From Strigops habroptila (lineage: Eukaryota; Chordata; Aves; Psittaciformes; Psittacidae): a DNA stretch of 64,000 nucleotides. The position numbers were made by a program, and so were the translations under genes. How positions within the stretch are numbered: position 1 is the first letter of the stretch; each line of letters begins with the position of its first letter. Where the stretch lies: positions 45,476,576 to 45,540,575 of the forward strand of contig NC_044282.2 of the NCBI RefSeq assembly GCF_004027225.2, written 5' to 3'. Shown here piece after piece: positions 11,856 through 25,565 of the stretch. The notes beneath the pieces were generated by a model. The model saw only the letters and a program-made list of their open reading frames with translations. It ran no database searches and had not been told where the DNA came from.

Positions 11856-13088
11856 ATTGTGTGATCAATCTTCCTACGTGTTTTTATGTGGATTTTTTTT
11901 TTTTTTCCAATGTTGCATTCAGTAAATGCAGTTCAGCTATTATAGTGAATCCATTCTTCAGTCTGTGGGCACCCAAAGCTTAAAGTCAATGGGAATGTTG
12001 TGTCTTTCAAAAAAACCCTCAAATTATAGTTATGGTTAAGGTAGGATGTACAGAGAGTGAGTGCTGTTCTGGCACACCTGACAGACACTGAAACAGAGAA
12101 CAGCCAATTAACTTCCTTTTTTTTTTTCTTCTGGTTAAGACTCTCGATAAAACAGTGAAGTATTTTCTGATAAACATTTTAGATATTGCTTTGAAGTTGA
12201 CCATGAAAGAATGAAATAAGATGGATTACATGCCAGCAAACCCCATTTCTCTCTGTATCTTTTTCTACAAACAATTCACCATCTAAATGTATTTTGGCAT
12301 AGAAAAAAGAATCATTCTGTATTAAGATTCTAGTTATGAAAATGTTTTTATGAGAACCCTGTAATCAATTCTTTGAACTATAAAAAGCTGTTTTTAATGT
12401 GTTTATGTGGTGAAAGTTTGTTGTATATTAAATATTGTTTTATAGAAATGATGGAGTTATATTGTTACAAATTCAAAATATGTAATTAACACAAACCATT
12501 TATTGCTGAAATTAACTGTCTAGAGTTCCTGCCAGTAGGCATATTCCCATATTTCAAAAAGTATACAAGGACCATCTCTCGCTTGCTTGTATTTAATGTC
12601 TATACTTTTGCAAGTTTATGTAGGGATGAAAATATCAACTGATAATACCTTCCTTCCCACTGGGAGATTATTGGTTACTCCTAATACCCAGGAAATAATA
12701 GAAAAATTCTAATCAGCTTCAACTGCAGCCAGTACAAGCCTTTAGACCTGGGAAGAATCAATTAACCAAATAAAGGGTTCCAGGTAATTCTGTATGACTC
12801 TTGAGCACAGCTCTTCCCATTGTTCCTCTTCTTTCCTTATCCAAACAGATTTATCTGAACAGCTCCTTTCTCCAGAAAACACTTCTTGGATAACAAGTAA
12901 TGACTTCTGTTTAGCTTATCAAACCTATTGAGAACGCTGAAAGCAATTTACATAATTTCAGAAGTCTGTTGCAGTAGTATTTTTTTTTATGTGTGAATGG
13001 AGAAGTGTAACTGATGTGAAGTAAGAGTTTGAATGTGACTTGTCATAGTAAAAATAGGAAATTTAAGCTGGTCATTGTAAATCAGTGA

Positions 13089-13094
13089 AATAAA
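13089..13094 (+). terminator. alternative distal polyadenylation signal
   Basis: AATAAA lies in AT-rich DNA 7.5 kb after the SOX11 stop. It is an alternative candidate for the end of the longest transcript. Isolated AATAAA words are frequent in such DNA, so this is weaker than the paired site at 11.8 kb. Confidence 0.3.
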
Positions 13095-16000
13095 ATCTTT
13101 ATATACAGCTATCATACCACTATCCTTTCTGTACATATAAAAAAAAAAAAGTTTCAAAAATCATTTTTAAGGTATTTTAGAAGGTTTTGAACCGATGAAC
13201 TGGGAGTAATCCACGGTATTTTGTTTTGGTTTTAATTCCCATAGAGTTTGTTTATTCAAGTCCCCTTGCATATAACCAAAGACTAACTAAAAATCTTCTA
13301 GAACAGACTAAGGCCATCTCCATACTATCTCACATGTCTCTAGCTGAAGTCTTCTGTTCGTTTCCTCCCAAGTGAGAAGTACCATTACTGCACTGGAAAG
13401 CTGAGTTTCAGTTCCACTATGTTATTGACAGAGGGAATTCCTGCATGACACACTGGAAGTCTTTCCTGTCCAGTGTTTGAAAGTGATGTTGGATTTGTAA
13501 GCCACAAGTAATCACATCTTAAAGCTGTCATTGTGGAGGTATTGTGTGGCCTGGGTGTTGGCTCAGTTTTATATCAAAGAAAGGGAAGAAGCACGTGTAT
13601 GGAGGAAAGAAGAAAAATATTTACTTGGCATTTCAGTTTTGATTAATATGTTCTCAAGTTTGAATGTTAGGTCTAACCTTAGAAGAAAAGCATGAAAACA
13701 CAACGTGTAGGTAACATAGACCCACATAGATACCCAAACACATTTTCATCCTTTCAGAGCTAACACAAACACGTATGTATGTAGTTGTGTTTTGATTAAA
13801 ATGCTTGTTGGCTGGATCACTAAATGGCTTGAATATAGTGTCCATTAAAATCTATACTTCAAGGTCCTGAGAACTTCAGAATATTTTAATCCGTTGGATG
13901 TGAAGGGTTATCCCTAGAGTTTCATAAATTTTAAGATAATATCTTCATAGCCTAGTAAAATCTTGGTAGAATAGTAAAAAAAAAAAAGAAAAATTTTTGC
14001 AAAAAACAAACACCAAAACGCCCACAAATATCTCCAGCTCTAAAAATGACAATTCCCATCATAGTCACAGTAGAAGGATCTTGGCCCTTTCCCTTGAAAT
14101 CTGACATTTACATTTATTGGCATTCCTCTGACATTTACATAAGCTAAACTGTCTATGATAGATAATTTTTTCTAGAACTCTGTAAATTCAATTAAAAGAT
14201 TATTATTATCTTCAATCGAAATTGACTCAGGTATATGCTTTAAAATACAAATCTTACTTTCTCAAATTATAATGTTAACAAATACTGAAGGGTACATGGG
14301 GAATGAGGCAGGATTCATCTGCACGCAAGCACAAGGCTGTCCAAGGAATATATAGCAAAACAGACAATGTAGATCTCAGTTATAATTGTTCCATTAAATT
14401 TCATATTAATGTGGCCTTTTGGCATTTCATATGTGTAACACCAAATATGCATCAAGTTAAAAGTCGGCAATAAATTTATGTGTTCAGATTGCTTTTTCAA
14501 GTCATACTGTAACTAAGAACTTCTATTTTGTGTCTAATTGTTTGTAAAGTATCTTACAGTTCCACCTAGCCTTTACTTGATGAGACTTAATTTTTCTGCG
14601 TAATCTTATTGTAATAATATTCTCTAAATCTTTTTAAAGCCTGCCTTTCATTCGCCTAATTTCATTCACCTTGTTCATTCAGTTTTAGCTCTCACACTCT
14701 TTAGAGATCAGAACCAAACTGCTCCCTTGACAGTGGAACTGCTGTGCATTGCCTTTCATTCTCTTCTCAAGGTCAGAAAAAGGGTAGAAAGTCACTGAGA
14801 ACATTCCACCTTCCATCCATTTTTGTCCTTGGAAACTTCTGACTCCCTCTCTCTTTTAGGCTGTGGACAGCCATAGTCTGAAACCAGCTTTGCTTTCCTT
14901 GGCTACATATGGTCATTCTTCAGCTGTGGGTTATCAAAGCCAGTAGTTCTGCAGGCAGAAAGATCTAAAGAAACACTTCAGATTCATCTGAAGTCTACTA
15001 AAACTGTTAAAACTATCCATCCTGATTTTGCCTGAAGTTGATGTGAATTGCTCCACAAACAGAATAGTGGGGTATTAGTGTCTGTAAAAGGGAAAATAAC
15101 AACAGCGACAATAACCCCCCCAGATAACTAACTGCCAGTTTGAAATGTGAAACTTGATGTAGCCATGGTGACATGAGACTTCTCCAGCCCCAGAGAGGAG
15201 CTTTTGTGACAAGATATTTTTGCATATTTTCACTATATTAGTCAGTGAGATGTAAAATATTTCATTTTTCCACAAACATATTTCTCACTTGGAAGACAAG
15301 CAAAGATACATACAAAGTAACATACAAATAGCAAGTATTTACAATAATACCAAGGACATTCGAGAAGACTATGACAATAGATTTTCAAAATTACTTATCT
15401 TTGCTTTCCCTATGTCAATCTCTTGCACACATGTTCTACCTCCAGCCTTTTCCTGAGCATGGATTTTATATATAAATGGACAGATATAAAAACTGATATA
15501 TATCACAGTCTTTCATGAGCAAATACAATTAAACAAACATTACTACAACAGCTGTATCAGTCATGAAAAGTTAAGAAACAATGTAGGAAAAATTGCAGTT
15601 GCAGCTTTATTCAAATCCTTTTTAATAAAAATACTGACACAAGACCATGTGTATCGGGTACCTAGAAGTTAGGCACTTGGCATCAGCTGGCCATCTGTGG
15701 TAGATTTCGGAACTCAGCCCTCATGCTGGGTGAGGTGCTGTCTAAAGCTTGACTGTAAAAATGGGATGTGTTTGATGTCTCTGACACCTGACTCAGGATT
15801 TCACATTAGACATCTCTGTCCACTCAAGACCTCAAGAAAGTTCACAGTTTTAGTCTGACAACAGATGACAAACTCTTTCCATTGATACGGTATCCTGTAG
15901 GTAGAGGTGTGCTCAGGAAATAGCACAGGGAAGAGATAGAAAGCACATCTAGACTTAGAAATTAAAACAGAATCAGCACATAGTCCAGGAACTGGAATTC

Positions 16001-19000
16001 AGCTGTTCGTATTGTTAAATTGTCAGAAAAAAATCCCTGACACGGTTTTGGCTGGTGAACGCTAGCACTCTTCCAAAAGATCACTGGAACAATTTGGAAA
16101 TTAGCATGGACCAAAGATCATTCCCAATAGGCAGTTTGGATTCAGGCACTCTGTTTTGGAAAGTAAGAGTTTAATAGCATAGATGTGGCCAGATCATGCC
16201 AGCTGGCCTCACATCCAGGGAACAGATCCTGGTTTAATTTACTAGCATAGATGTAGCTACAGGTTATAAACCCTACTTCTGCAGAACCTTGACCACAAAA
16301 CCCCTATAATTTTGGAGAATACCTCAGCCTCAAGCTATGAAATAGTCTCAGAGAGAAGCTGTCATCACTGTCTATAACTGCAATGCAAAAGCCATGAGAC
16401 CAAAGGCAAAACAAAAAAGAATTTGCCCTAAAAAATTTTCAGTATTACTGACCCATACTGTCTCTTGTTACACACAATGTCAGTCCTACAACTGTTACAT
16501 TCCTGTTTAACATGGTGGCTCATGTTTAACAGGGGACCACAGAATGACACTCTGGATACAAATTTTTTAAGACTGGGAAATTGCTTATACAATTTGGGGA
16601 AGGTGTTCATCTCATAAAAGTGATAATAATTTACACTGCAGTGCCTTCACTCCCAAGAATCCAAAAGCACTTTACAAATACTGTTGGCCAATTTTGTTCT
16701 CCCCTTGTAGTCAAAACACCTACTGAAATCAATTGTAGAATCAGTTAAATTGAATCTCCTCCAACTGCAGAGCTGAGTGAGAATTTTATATGTTGAACAG
16801 CTATAGAACTGGAGCCTTGAAATTGCTATTTAAATTATACATAAGAATCATACAGTGTATGTTCTTCTAGCACTCTCACAGTTAGTTTAGACAATATTTT
16901 CATAAACTGCACTCTTAGGAAAAGAAATCAATTCATCTGGACTAGATAAGAGGGAATCATTAAGTATTTTTCCTGCTTAAATATTAACATATTTTAGTAA
17001 AATTGATTTAGTGTCCTGAGAAAAGAATGTTCCCTTAATCAGCACATCAGCATTACAGTCTAAATGTGGCTACTGAATCATAAAGTCCCTTCTTCAAATA
17101 TGAATGATTTTTTTCTTTTTTTGTTTTAAATGCTAAGGATAAGAGGTGAATCTAAAGCTAGAAAAGCCTAAAGAAGGATACAAATTTCGGGCTTATTTGG
17201 ATTCTACTAGTGCTGAAACAGTACATCTGCAGTGCAACAGATCTCATGCTTTTTCTTATGTTCAGTGTTTTCTTGCTCTATGCATATTCTGCTGGTGTTA
17301 ACTGTGTTAGTCACAAAATAAAAGCTATCTAAGTTTGAACTTAGATACAGACACTTCTGTGGATAGCAGGAAAAACAGAGTACAGTAGGAAAAACTTGGG
17401 AAAAAAGGAGTAAAAGCAACAAAGTTAAAAGAGAAGGGCAGTACAGACTACTTGCCTACAGAGTCACCTACTGAGCACTATACTTTCTGGATTTTAGCAC
17501 CTGTATTAAGTATATTTAGCACCTATGCCTCCACAGGATAATTTCCAAAGTGCCCTGAACACTGATGAGCTGCCTCTGCTACTGCTTCCAGCATGATCAG
17601 TCCTAGTTAAATGACATTTTTGAGAAATGGATGTGCCCAGGGCATCAGCCAGCAAGATGTGCTCTGGCTACCTGGTGTCATCCTTGGCTTTATATAGGGC
17701 AAATGGCAACTTCAGTCTCCACCAGTGTCTCGTGGTGAGACACTTGACCCCAAAAGGAGGACATCAAATGGAAGTTAAAACTTGGATTTACAAAGGATGA
17801 GGGCAGGTATATGCAATCCCACATCCATGCTGTCATTGACAGACAGCTCGTCTCCTAAACTACTGGAGGTCCTTGGAGAGCTGTGTGTCCACACTGCACT
17901 TGTGGGGAATGAGATTTTGAGCTGAGGGATATTCCTCCCACCCGACACGAGCCTTTTCCTTCTTTGACATTTCGAGAGAAAGCTCAATTATGGAAACTGA
18001 TTTAAAATAAGTGTGACTTTTTTTTTTTTTTTTTGCTGCATCTTGATATAGCTCTGCTTGATTCCCTCTGATCAGTTAACCAGCAAAAAAGTTAGAACAG
18101 CAGCAGATTTCTTCCACTGTATCCTAAAGAATTCAATTAATGTGAAAATACCTTTCTCCAGTCATGCCCAGAAAGTCACTTTGTATGAAATTGAAGACAA
18201 TATTCTATTGAATAATGACCTGATATTGAATGAAGATTCCCACTAGCATAGGAGTAGTAAGCTTAACCATTAGCAAGTTTCACAAAATGCTAATAAAAAA
18301 TTTATTTGGCTATTACTTTTCTTGACCTATTAGTTGAGTTCACTAATGGATTCAAGCTTCCCAGACAGAAACTTAGACATTTATCTGAAGCTTAGCTAGC
18401 CATTTTCTTCATTGATGAGACGTGCATTTTTCTGTCACATTTTTACTTTATAAAATTAGAAGTGTATCTATAAATATATATATGCATATATATAATGTTA
18501 TGAATATTTAAGGAGTAAAACACTAATCAATATTAACTCAGATATTTTCAGGTATAGAAAATTTAAAAGATACATTCATCAATTTGTCCAATGACTATTT
18601 GTTTAGGATATTGTATTAAAAATCAGAAACTACTTAGTGTACACCTTATAATATCATACTGTCTAGTCAAATCTGTACTCACTGAATAATTCCATGATTT
18701 TTTTTCTTTGTCTTAAATTCTCCTCTAAGAACCTTTTAATGCAGCTTGGTTCTAAGATTCTTCCCTCTGTACAAATCACTCTCATTCATATTAATGTTAT
18801 TTTTGCATGTAAAAGAACTGGGATGTTGGAGGTGACATATATCAGAATGGATTTTTGAGAAAAGATTTCCAGAATTCAGAATTCTTGTCCTTTGTGGGAA
18901 ACATAAAGCAGCTACTTGAAATGCCATGTATAATAATATATTATTTTAAAAGTTATTTTCAAGTTATATGAACTGTGTTTTAAAGCTGCAGAAAAAAAAG

Positions 19001-19031
19001 AAATTTGAGTCCATCATAAGTTTTGACAAGC

Positions 19032-19056
19032 CTTGTAACAGAGGTACTGTTACAAG
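19032..19056. repeat. inverted repeat, 10-bp arms, 5-base loop
   Basis: CTTGTAACAG (19032-19041), loop AGGTA, then CTGTTACAAG (19047-19056), a perfect reverse complement. It lies in intergenic DNA. Function is unknown; it may be fortuitous. Confidence 0.8.
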
Positions 19057-20929
19057 TACTGGTGAGGACTGGCAAGGTGGCAATGAAATAAGAAATATTT
19101 ACTCCAAGGGAAACCATGGTTTATCTGCTAAGGGCCAGGCATAAATTCCCAGCTCACAAAAGTTAGCAGGAACTGGAAATTCTCCTTGTCTCCTGAGAGG
19201 TGCTTGTAACCTGCTCAGCTGGGAGTTTAAAGTGTGGGATGGATTTCCCAGCACACTGTAGAGAAATAAATTGCATCCAAAATACAGGAAGATATTCTAA
19301 TTGCTTTTGTCTTCCTTCTTTTTGATAACTTTGCAATGTGGTTCAAAGATTTACGTATTTCACATATGTAATAAATAGAATCAAAAGTGAATAAAATAAC
19401 CTTAAAAATGGAACCATTGAGTTCTTACTAAGAAAACCAGGCAGATATTTAGCAACTCTCTTTTCTCCTTCTCTCTTTTTTTTTGCTTTGGGAAAGTGGC
19501 AGCAGGAGAAGATACAGGTTGGGGTTTTTGGTGACTCTTTGTTTTCTCCATGCCTTTTTGCTGCTAGCTTTATTTCATGCTATCACTATTTAGCCTTGGA
19601 TTGATTAACCTCTCCAAAGCTAAGTGTTAGAGAAAACAAACTTGAACAGGCATCTGTAATTTTCCTCTCTTTTTCTATAAATGTATATTTCAGTGACAAC
19701 TGAAAGAAATATGTATATAAACTATATGCACTATCTAAGAGGAATGAGAAATAGTAGAAGGTGAGACACATTGCTGCCTTTTTCCCTGGGGTGTAGCATG
19801 TGTAATACATGAGAAAGATGACATCACCCACAGAAGGGACTGGATTCACATATATGCTATAAATAAATCATTCAACAAAATGAAGAACCAGCAAAAGGGA
19901 CAGCTGGAGTCATATTCTTAAACATGCATTATTTACCCAATAATCTGAATCACCTCCCACAGTCTTTCCAGTTTCACAGGTAAACGCAATAAGCATTTTC
20001 ATTTGAAAAACAAAAAACCCCGCAACCTTACTTGTATTTCTTCCTTTATATTTACAGCTAACATGTACAGAATGAAGTCAAATAAATCCCACTTTATACA
20101 GACACTTTCATATATCATTTTTATAGAATCATACATGACTATGGTTTGGTTTTGTTTTGGGTTTTTTTTTTTTTTTCAAATACAAGATGGAAATACTCCC
20201 CTGGTTCCAGCAAGTATAGAATAACTTGTGGGCTGTAAGGACTTGGTGCACAGAGGCTGAGTGTGGCTGGATTCCAGCAGTCTAAGAGGGAGTTTTCTGT
20301 ACAAGGCCACCACTTCCAACCCTCAGGCCACAGGGTGAGCCTTGAAAAACCAGCCTTCCTGACTTGTCAACACTCTCCTGAGGCCAGTCTCAAAAATAAT
20401 TTAGATGCTTGCATCTCTTCGACTTTCCAGATTTAGGGTAGGTTTCAGACTATCATCTACATCTGCCTAGGTCCCTGCTGAGGAGGTTAAGTGTTTTTGG
20501 AGACAGGCAATTCAGCCCTGACCAATCACTGCAGGTGATTAAAACCCTGTGCTGGGACAGGAGGTTCCCCAACACTGATGCAGAGGCCAGAAAATGTGCT
20601 CAGCTTTGGTCAAGGTAGCATGGTGCAAAGCAGGCATCTGGGTTTTCAGGCAATTCAGAAAGGTTAAAAAAGAGGGTCCAGTCAGCCTATCAAAGTGGTC
20701 ACTACGTTTGGCACAGTTACATCATTTATATAGTTCCTTCCTGGTAAGATTGCTTTTCTATGAGAGATCTGTCTCCGTGGCCTTTCTGAGGCTGCAGCTC
20801 TCAAACAAAGCCTCTGGATATGCTCTATGCCCAGGGCTGGGGCAGATCCCTTTCGCTGCTGCCAGAACTGGGTGATCAGCACTGAGCACAAGATTCATAG
20901 GTGCAGACAAAGGAAAAAATAATGCAGCA

Positions 20930-21240
20930 ATATTTACTGCCCTACAGTTATTTGCATAAATCATGGCTGCACCAAAGAAATGTGTCTTCCTCTTGGGGTA
21001 AGGGGTGATGAGATTCCTGTTTAAATTTAGTGCCTGGGGAAGTGCATTCCCAGCCGAGGCCTCTGAGAATGGTCTGTCTCCTTCGCAAACGAACTTCACT
21101 GCTATTTACAGCCTCCGACCAAGTGCCAGAGACTGCGAGCTTGTAAATGTAAAGATAAATTTGGATATACATTTCTGTGAATTGAGACCTTGTAGGCTGT
21201 TTTCGAGTTGGTCCACAGATCCTGGTCATAGGGGAGGCTG
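20930..21240. promoter_or_regulatory. candidate conserved noncoding element
   Basis: Within generally CpG-depleted flanks, about 21050-21210 keeps at least six CpG dinucleotides and has balanced base composition without repeats or a convincing coding frame. Such patches in the deserts of developmental genes are often conserved enhancers. Conservation itself cannot be seen from one sequence. Confidence 0.3.
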
Positions 21241-22019
21241 AAGCTGTTAAGAAAATACATGAATAATTAAATAAGTGGAAATTTCATTTCCTTTTTTTCT
21301 TTATAGCGCACAAAATGATGCAATTTTCTTTGCATAGCTTCAGATTTGACTTTTCATTCTTTCTTTGCTCTATATTTTTACCCCTCAGCTTTACCTTTCT
21401 ACAAGACATTCATTAAAAATGGTGACCTCTAGCTCTTTCTTGTTTCCCTCCCCACCTCTGTAAATTTAAAAACCTTGTTACCTCTGGAAAAGTGTAAAAC
21501 AACAGAAAACTGAAATTCTATAACGCTGTCTCTCTGGTTACATTTTAAAACTTTTTTCACCTTTTTTAAAAGTTATAGAGTGACAAAGTTACTGAGTTTG
21601 GGGTTTTAGGGGGCTTTTTTTTTGTTTTTTTTACTTTTAATTTTCTCTTTACTTTTTCCAAAATTGAGGAAGTTTTGAAAAATTACAGAGTGTAAGAAGG
21701 AAAATGGAAAAAGTGAGAAAATACCCCAGATCCCTTTTGTTCATTCCTTCACTGAGGAGAAAAAAATAAAAAAATAAAGCAAAATTAAATAAAACATGGA
21801 AAAGAGGAAAACAAAAGATGTGCTCTAAAGTATCTAGGCAAATTAGGGCTTAATAACAGTACAAAATTTTATTTTAAGAACAAGTAGGGTTTTTTCACTG
21901 TGAAAAGTTTAAATAAAAATATTTGTCAAGCTTTAACTGATCTCTGTAGTGTTAGGCAAAGCTCATGAGGAAATACAAATGTGATCCCTCCTGCAAAGGA
22001 AGACTACCTTTTGGATTTT

Positions 22020-22840
22020 AAAGATATTAATATCTTTATCAATGATCTGGATGAGGGAATCGAATGCATCCTCAGCAAATTTGCAGAAGACATCAAGTCG
22101 GGCAGGAGTGCTGATCTGCTGGAGGGTAGGAAGGCTCTGCAGAGGGGTCTGGACAGGCTGGATTGATGAGCCAAGGGCAATTGAATGAGGTTCAACAAGG
22201 CTGAGTGCCGAGTCCTGCACTTGGGCCACAACAACCCCATGCAACGCTAGAGGCTTGGGGAAGAGTGCCTGGAAAGCTGCTTGATGGAAAAGGACCTGGG
22301 GGTGTTGGTTGACAGCAGCTGAACATGAGCCAGCGTGTGCCCAGGCAGCCAAGAAGGCCAACAGCATCCTGGTCTGTATCAGCAATAATGTGGCCAGCAG
22401 GGCCAGGGCAGTGATCATCCCCCTGTGCTGGGCACTGGTGAGGCTGCACCTCAAATCCCATGTTCAGCTCTGGGTCCTGCACTACAGGAAAGACATTGAG
22501 GTGCTGGAGCGGGTCCAGTGAAGAACAACGAAGCTGGTGAAGGGTCTAGAGCACAAGTCTTATGAGGAACGGCTGAAGGAACTGGGGTGTTTAGTCTGGA
22601 GAAGAGAAGGCTCAGGGGAGAACTTGCTGCTCTCTAAAACTACCTGAAAGGAGGATGGAGAGAGGAGGTGGCTGGTCTCTTCTCCCAAGTAACGGGTGAT
22701 AGGATAAGAGTAAATTGACTCAGGCTATGCCAGGCGAGGCTTGAATTGGCTATTCGGAAAAAATTCTTCAAAGAAAGTGTGATGGCGTTGGAACAGGCTG
22801 CCCAGGGAAGTGGTGAAATCACTGTCCCTGGAGGGATTTA
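22020..22840 (+). mobile_element. old degraded CR1 LINE fragment
   Basis: The sequence can be followed as the 3' half of CR1 ORF2. It contains a region corresponding to the reverse transcriptase FADD surroundings (ATCCTCAGCAAATTTGCAGA, 22069-22088), the C-terminal segment '[15 protein letters not shown]', and the last part encoding the 'lgfntvalEQAAQGSGEI'-like end near 22790. Frameshifts, stops and many substitutions break it, so it is much older than the other CR1 copies here. Both ends are diffuse, and the CR1 terminal microsatellite is not preserved. Confidence 0.8.
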
Positions 22841-24785
22841 AACGAGCTGCCCTAGCACAGGCTAGGGTTTGGTGGGGACCAGAGAACCATGAGAACTTCC
22901 TGTTCATGGAAGTGCTCCTTTGAGTTTTGGAAGGCATAGTATGTATCTGTCAGACCAACGATTCTTAAGCTCCCCACCCTCCCTACTGCCTATCACGTTT
23001 CTGTGGGGCTCATGAACCTACTAATCCTAATTGCTCACAGGTGTGACCTATAGTTTGGGAATCACTGACTTGGAAAGACATAACATTTTTCTTGTATAAT
23101 ACTAAAGAAAATTACCTTATCTACCTATAAGTTAGTGAACCAGGAGAAAATTTATTTCTTTTCCATGATTGTTTGTACAATGCATATCTCACTCATATAC
23201 GTTACATACAAACAGTTCTCATTCTACTTGACCTATGAACAATTTATTGATCTCTCTATTAGGTATGCCATTAATAAAAACTATAAACCCTTGGGCAAAA
23301 TTAATAGTGGAATGATGCTGACAAATTATAAATATTTCAGAAAAATATAATGTAGAGGAAAAAGAAACTGGAAAAATTGCTTTACAAGGAAAGAGGTGAA
23401 GAAATCTAGATATATTTAGGTTGAGAAAATGGGACTTAAGATGGGTAGGGTAACAGATCACAATTATTTCCAAAATGGAAATACCATGATTGAAAGGAAT
23501 GGTTTATTTTGGCACAAGGATTATAAGTAAGCATGACAGGATGAAACTGAACACCAGACCTGTCAACCTACTAGATGAAGGCAGCTCCACAACTACTTCT
23601 ATTAAAAGCTGGGTTTGACAGAGAATTATTCTAGGAGAACATTCTCTGCTGGCACGAACCATGTCCAAATACATCTTTCTCTGCTTTAATTTCAACAGTT
23701 AAAGTTGAAAAAATGTTAGCACAGCGGTACTGTGTGTGTTAACATAGTACTGTATGGTAGTATGAATAAGATTGAACGGTCTGTTTAAGAATTTTGTATG
23801 ACTACTTTTATTCTGAGTTCTAGCAAACTGAAGAGGGGTAATGAACCTGTCAAGGTTATCAGAAAGACAGAGAAACGTTTGCTACCATTTTTTTTAGATC
23901 AGGAGAAGAGGTGCTGAGAGTTTGTAGAATTGCTAGTGGAATTCCCTGTGGTTTCCAGTGATCTCACAGTAATGTGTAAGCAGTATTTAAATCCTAAATG
24001 GAGTACTGGTGGATGTGAGTGGGAACGGGAAGTTCATGCTGTGCTCCAGCTTCCTTAGTTCTTCACAGTGTGAGCTGATGAAACCACACTATTGCTGTCA
24101 AAGGCCAGGTTAACATTTAATAGCTCTGTAAAACTTTAAACTTACTTTCAGAAAGTCTTAAAACATTGTTACAGCTTGGATTAAAATTCAGTGGAACTAT
24201 TAGGTTTAACCACTACCTTTAATCTAAGATAACTTTCATTAACCTCTGTTATAGAAGAAGAAATCTGAAGTAATAGAAATCCCCAAGAACAAAGCATAGA
24301 CACAAAACTCTGTCCAAGCTGGAGGCAAATGCAAGGCAGCTCAGGAATCTGCTTTATCTGAATACATGTGTTTGGATTTTGAAAAGCAAGGAGAAATGCC
24401 CAGACAAAGGCAAGAAAGAGAACTTGGCATAGCTTGAATGGTCACTGCTTAGTGGCCCTAGGGCCCACACTTGCATTGATAGGATGTAGGATAAGGGATT
24501 TTAGTAGAAAGCTGGCTAAAAACCATAATGGCTGTGAATGGTGAAATCTGTGTTCTGATTCATCATGCTTGAGGGAACAGGATTATGTGTGGTTTTTGTC
24601 ACTAATATTGTCTTCATTACTAATTTCTCTTTCTAGGTAAAACAAACTGCAAGATACCAAATTTCATCTAGTAAATAAACACGCTGATAGTGATGACAAT
24701 TTGATAATTCTTCCTTACCTTTTAATAATTCTGTGCTTCTGTTTTAGCTGAGAATTAATTTATTCCAAATTGGACGGTGCCCAGA

Positions 24786-24818
<33 letters not shown>

Positions 24819-25560
24819 ATTAAAATTATTTCAATAAATACCCATAAACTACATGCAATAATTATAGATGCGCTTCAGACTTCTGACTAAGTCTGACTAA
24901 GTGGCAATGCTTGTTTTTCCTTTCTTCGCTGGGACACAAATCTGCTGGTACAAAGCTCTTGACACATTTGGATGAGAAAGACATTTTTTTAATACTGTGA
25001 GGTTTTCACTAGAATTAATCTGCTGTATGAATTTCCTCATCAGGAGGAATGATTTCCCTAGCTATAATAGCTAAATAGCTTTTTATAGGTGCTGAGTGTT
25101 CCACAGTGTTCTATGCAGACCCACCACAACAGGGTCCTGCTCATGCTACGTTTAATTCTTCTGTTCAAGGCTTCTCAGGAAAACAGGCCCTCCATATGCA
25201 GTAATTCCAGGACTTTCTTGTACGACAGCTGGAAATTTCTGGGAATTGAAGACAAGGACAAAGTATCTTCGTGGATCTTCTTGCAACTGTTAAAAACTTG
25301 ACCTGGCTGCTTGTTACTACTCCTTACCTTAAGATTACTACCTCCACTACAACAATATTGCCAAAAATCATTTAGTATTCCTGGTCTTTTCTAGCAAAAA
25401 ATCAGCTAAATACATGTAATTTGCCACTGAAAGAGATCTTCCAGCAGAAAGAATGGACAAGTACATCATAGTGGTTGGCATTTTTCAGCCTCTCAGCTTG
25501 CAGTATTAACCAACATGAAAATAATTTTATTACTTGTGAAGTAATAAAAACTGCTTTTGG
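22841..25560. other. intergenic DNA, no gene seen
   Basis: This is AT-rich intergenic sequence between the old CR1 and the endogenous retrovirus. A run of about 30 A residues (24788-24817) stands alone. No coding sequence upstream of it looks like a retrocopied gene, so I treat it as a simple repeat. Short open frames are at background level. Confidence 0.6.
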
Positions 25561-25565
25561 AGCTG
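25561..25565 (+). repeat. target site duplication AGCTG, 5' copy
   Basis: AGCTG directly precedes the TG of the 5' LTR and recurs directly after the CA of the 3' LTR (32829-32833). A 5-bp duplication fits ERV-L/class III integration. Confidence 0.9.

Larger units (their letters stand above)
5562..13094 (+). other. SOX11: long SOX11 3' UTR with alternative ends (inferred)
   Basis: Downstream of the stop codon lies AT-rich sequence with many ATTTA and T-rich elements and no supportable coding frame. Mammalian SOX11 transcripts carry a 3' UTR of about 7 kb in one exon. An equivalent length here would end between the AATAAA signals at 11811/11850 and 13089. A proximal signal at 6985 could give a short form. 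The continuity of transcription across the CpG-rich block at 7190-7640 is an assumption. Confidence 0.5.
13095..22019. other. intergenic desert, no gene seen
   Basis: This AT-rich, CpG-poor sequence has no exon-like open frame or recognisable protein. It contains an AT-rich simple repeat (about 18474-18500), T-tracts (18019-18034 and about 20161-20176), a near-duplicate phrase CTGACATTTACAT at 14101 and 14130, a 10-bp inverted repeat (19032-19056) and a CpG-retaining patch (20930-21240), the last two listed separately. No transposon is clear in this stretch. Confidence 0.6.

Noticed and set aside
24788..24817. A30 run as the tail of a processed retrocopy
   Set aside because: No coding or mRNA-like sequence is recognisable upstream, and no flanking duplication is obvious; treated as a simple repeat.
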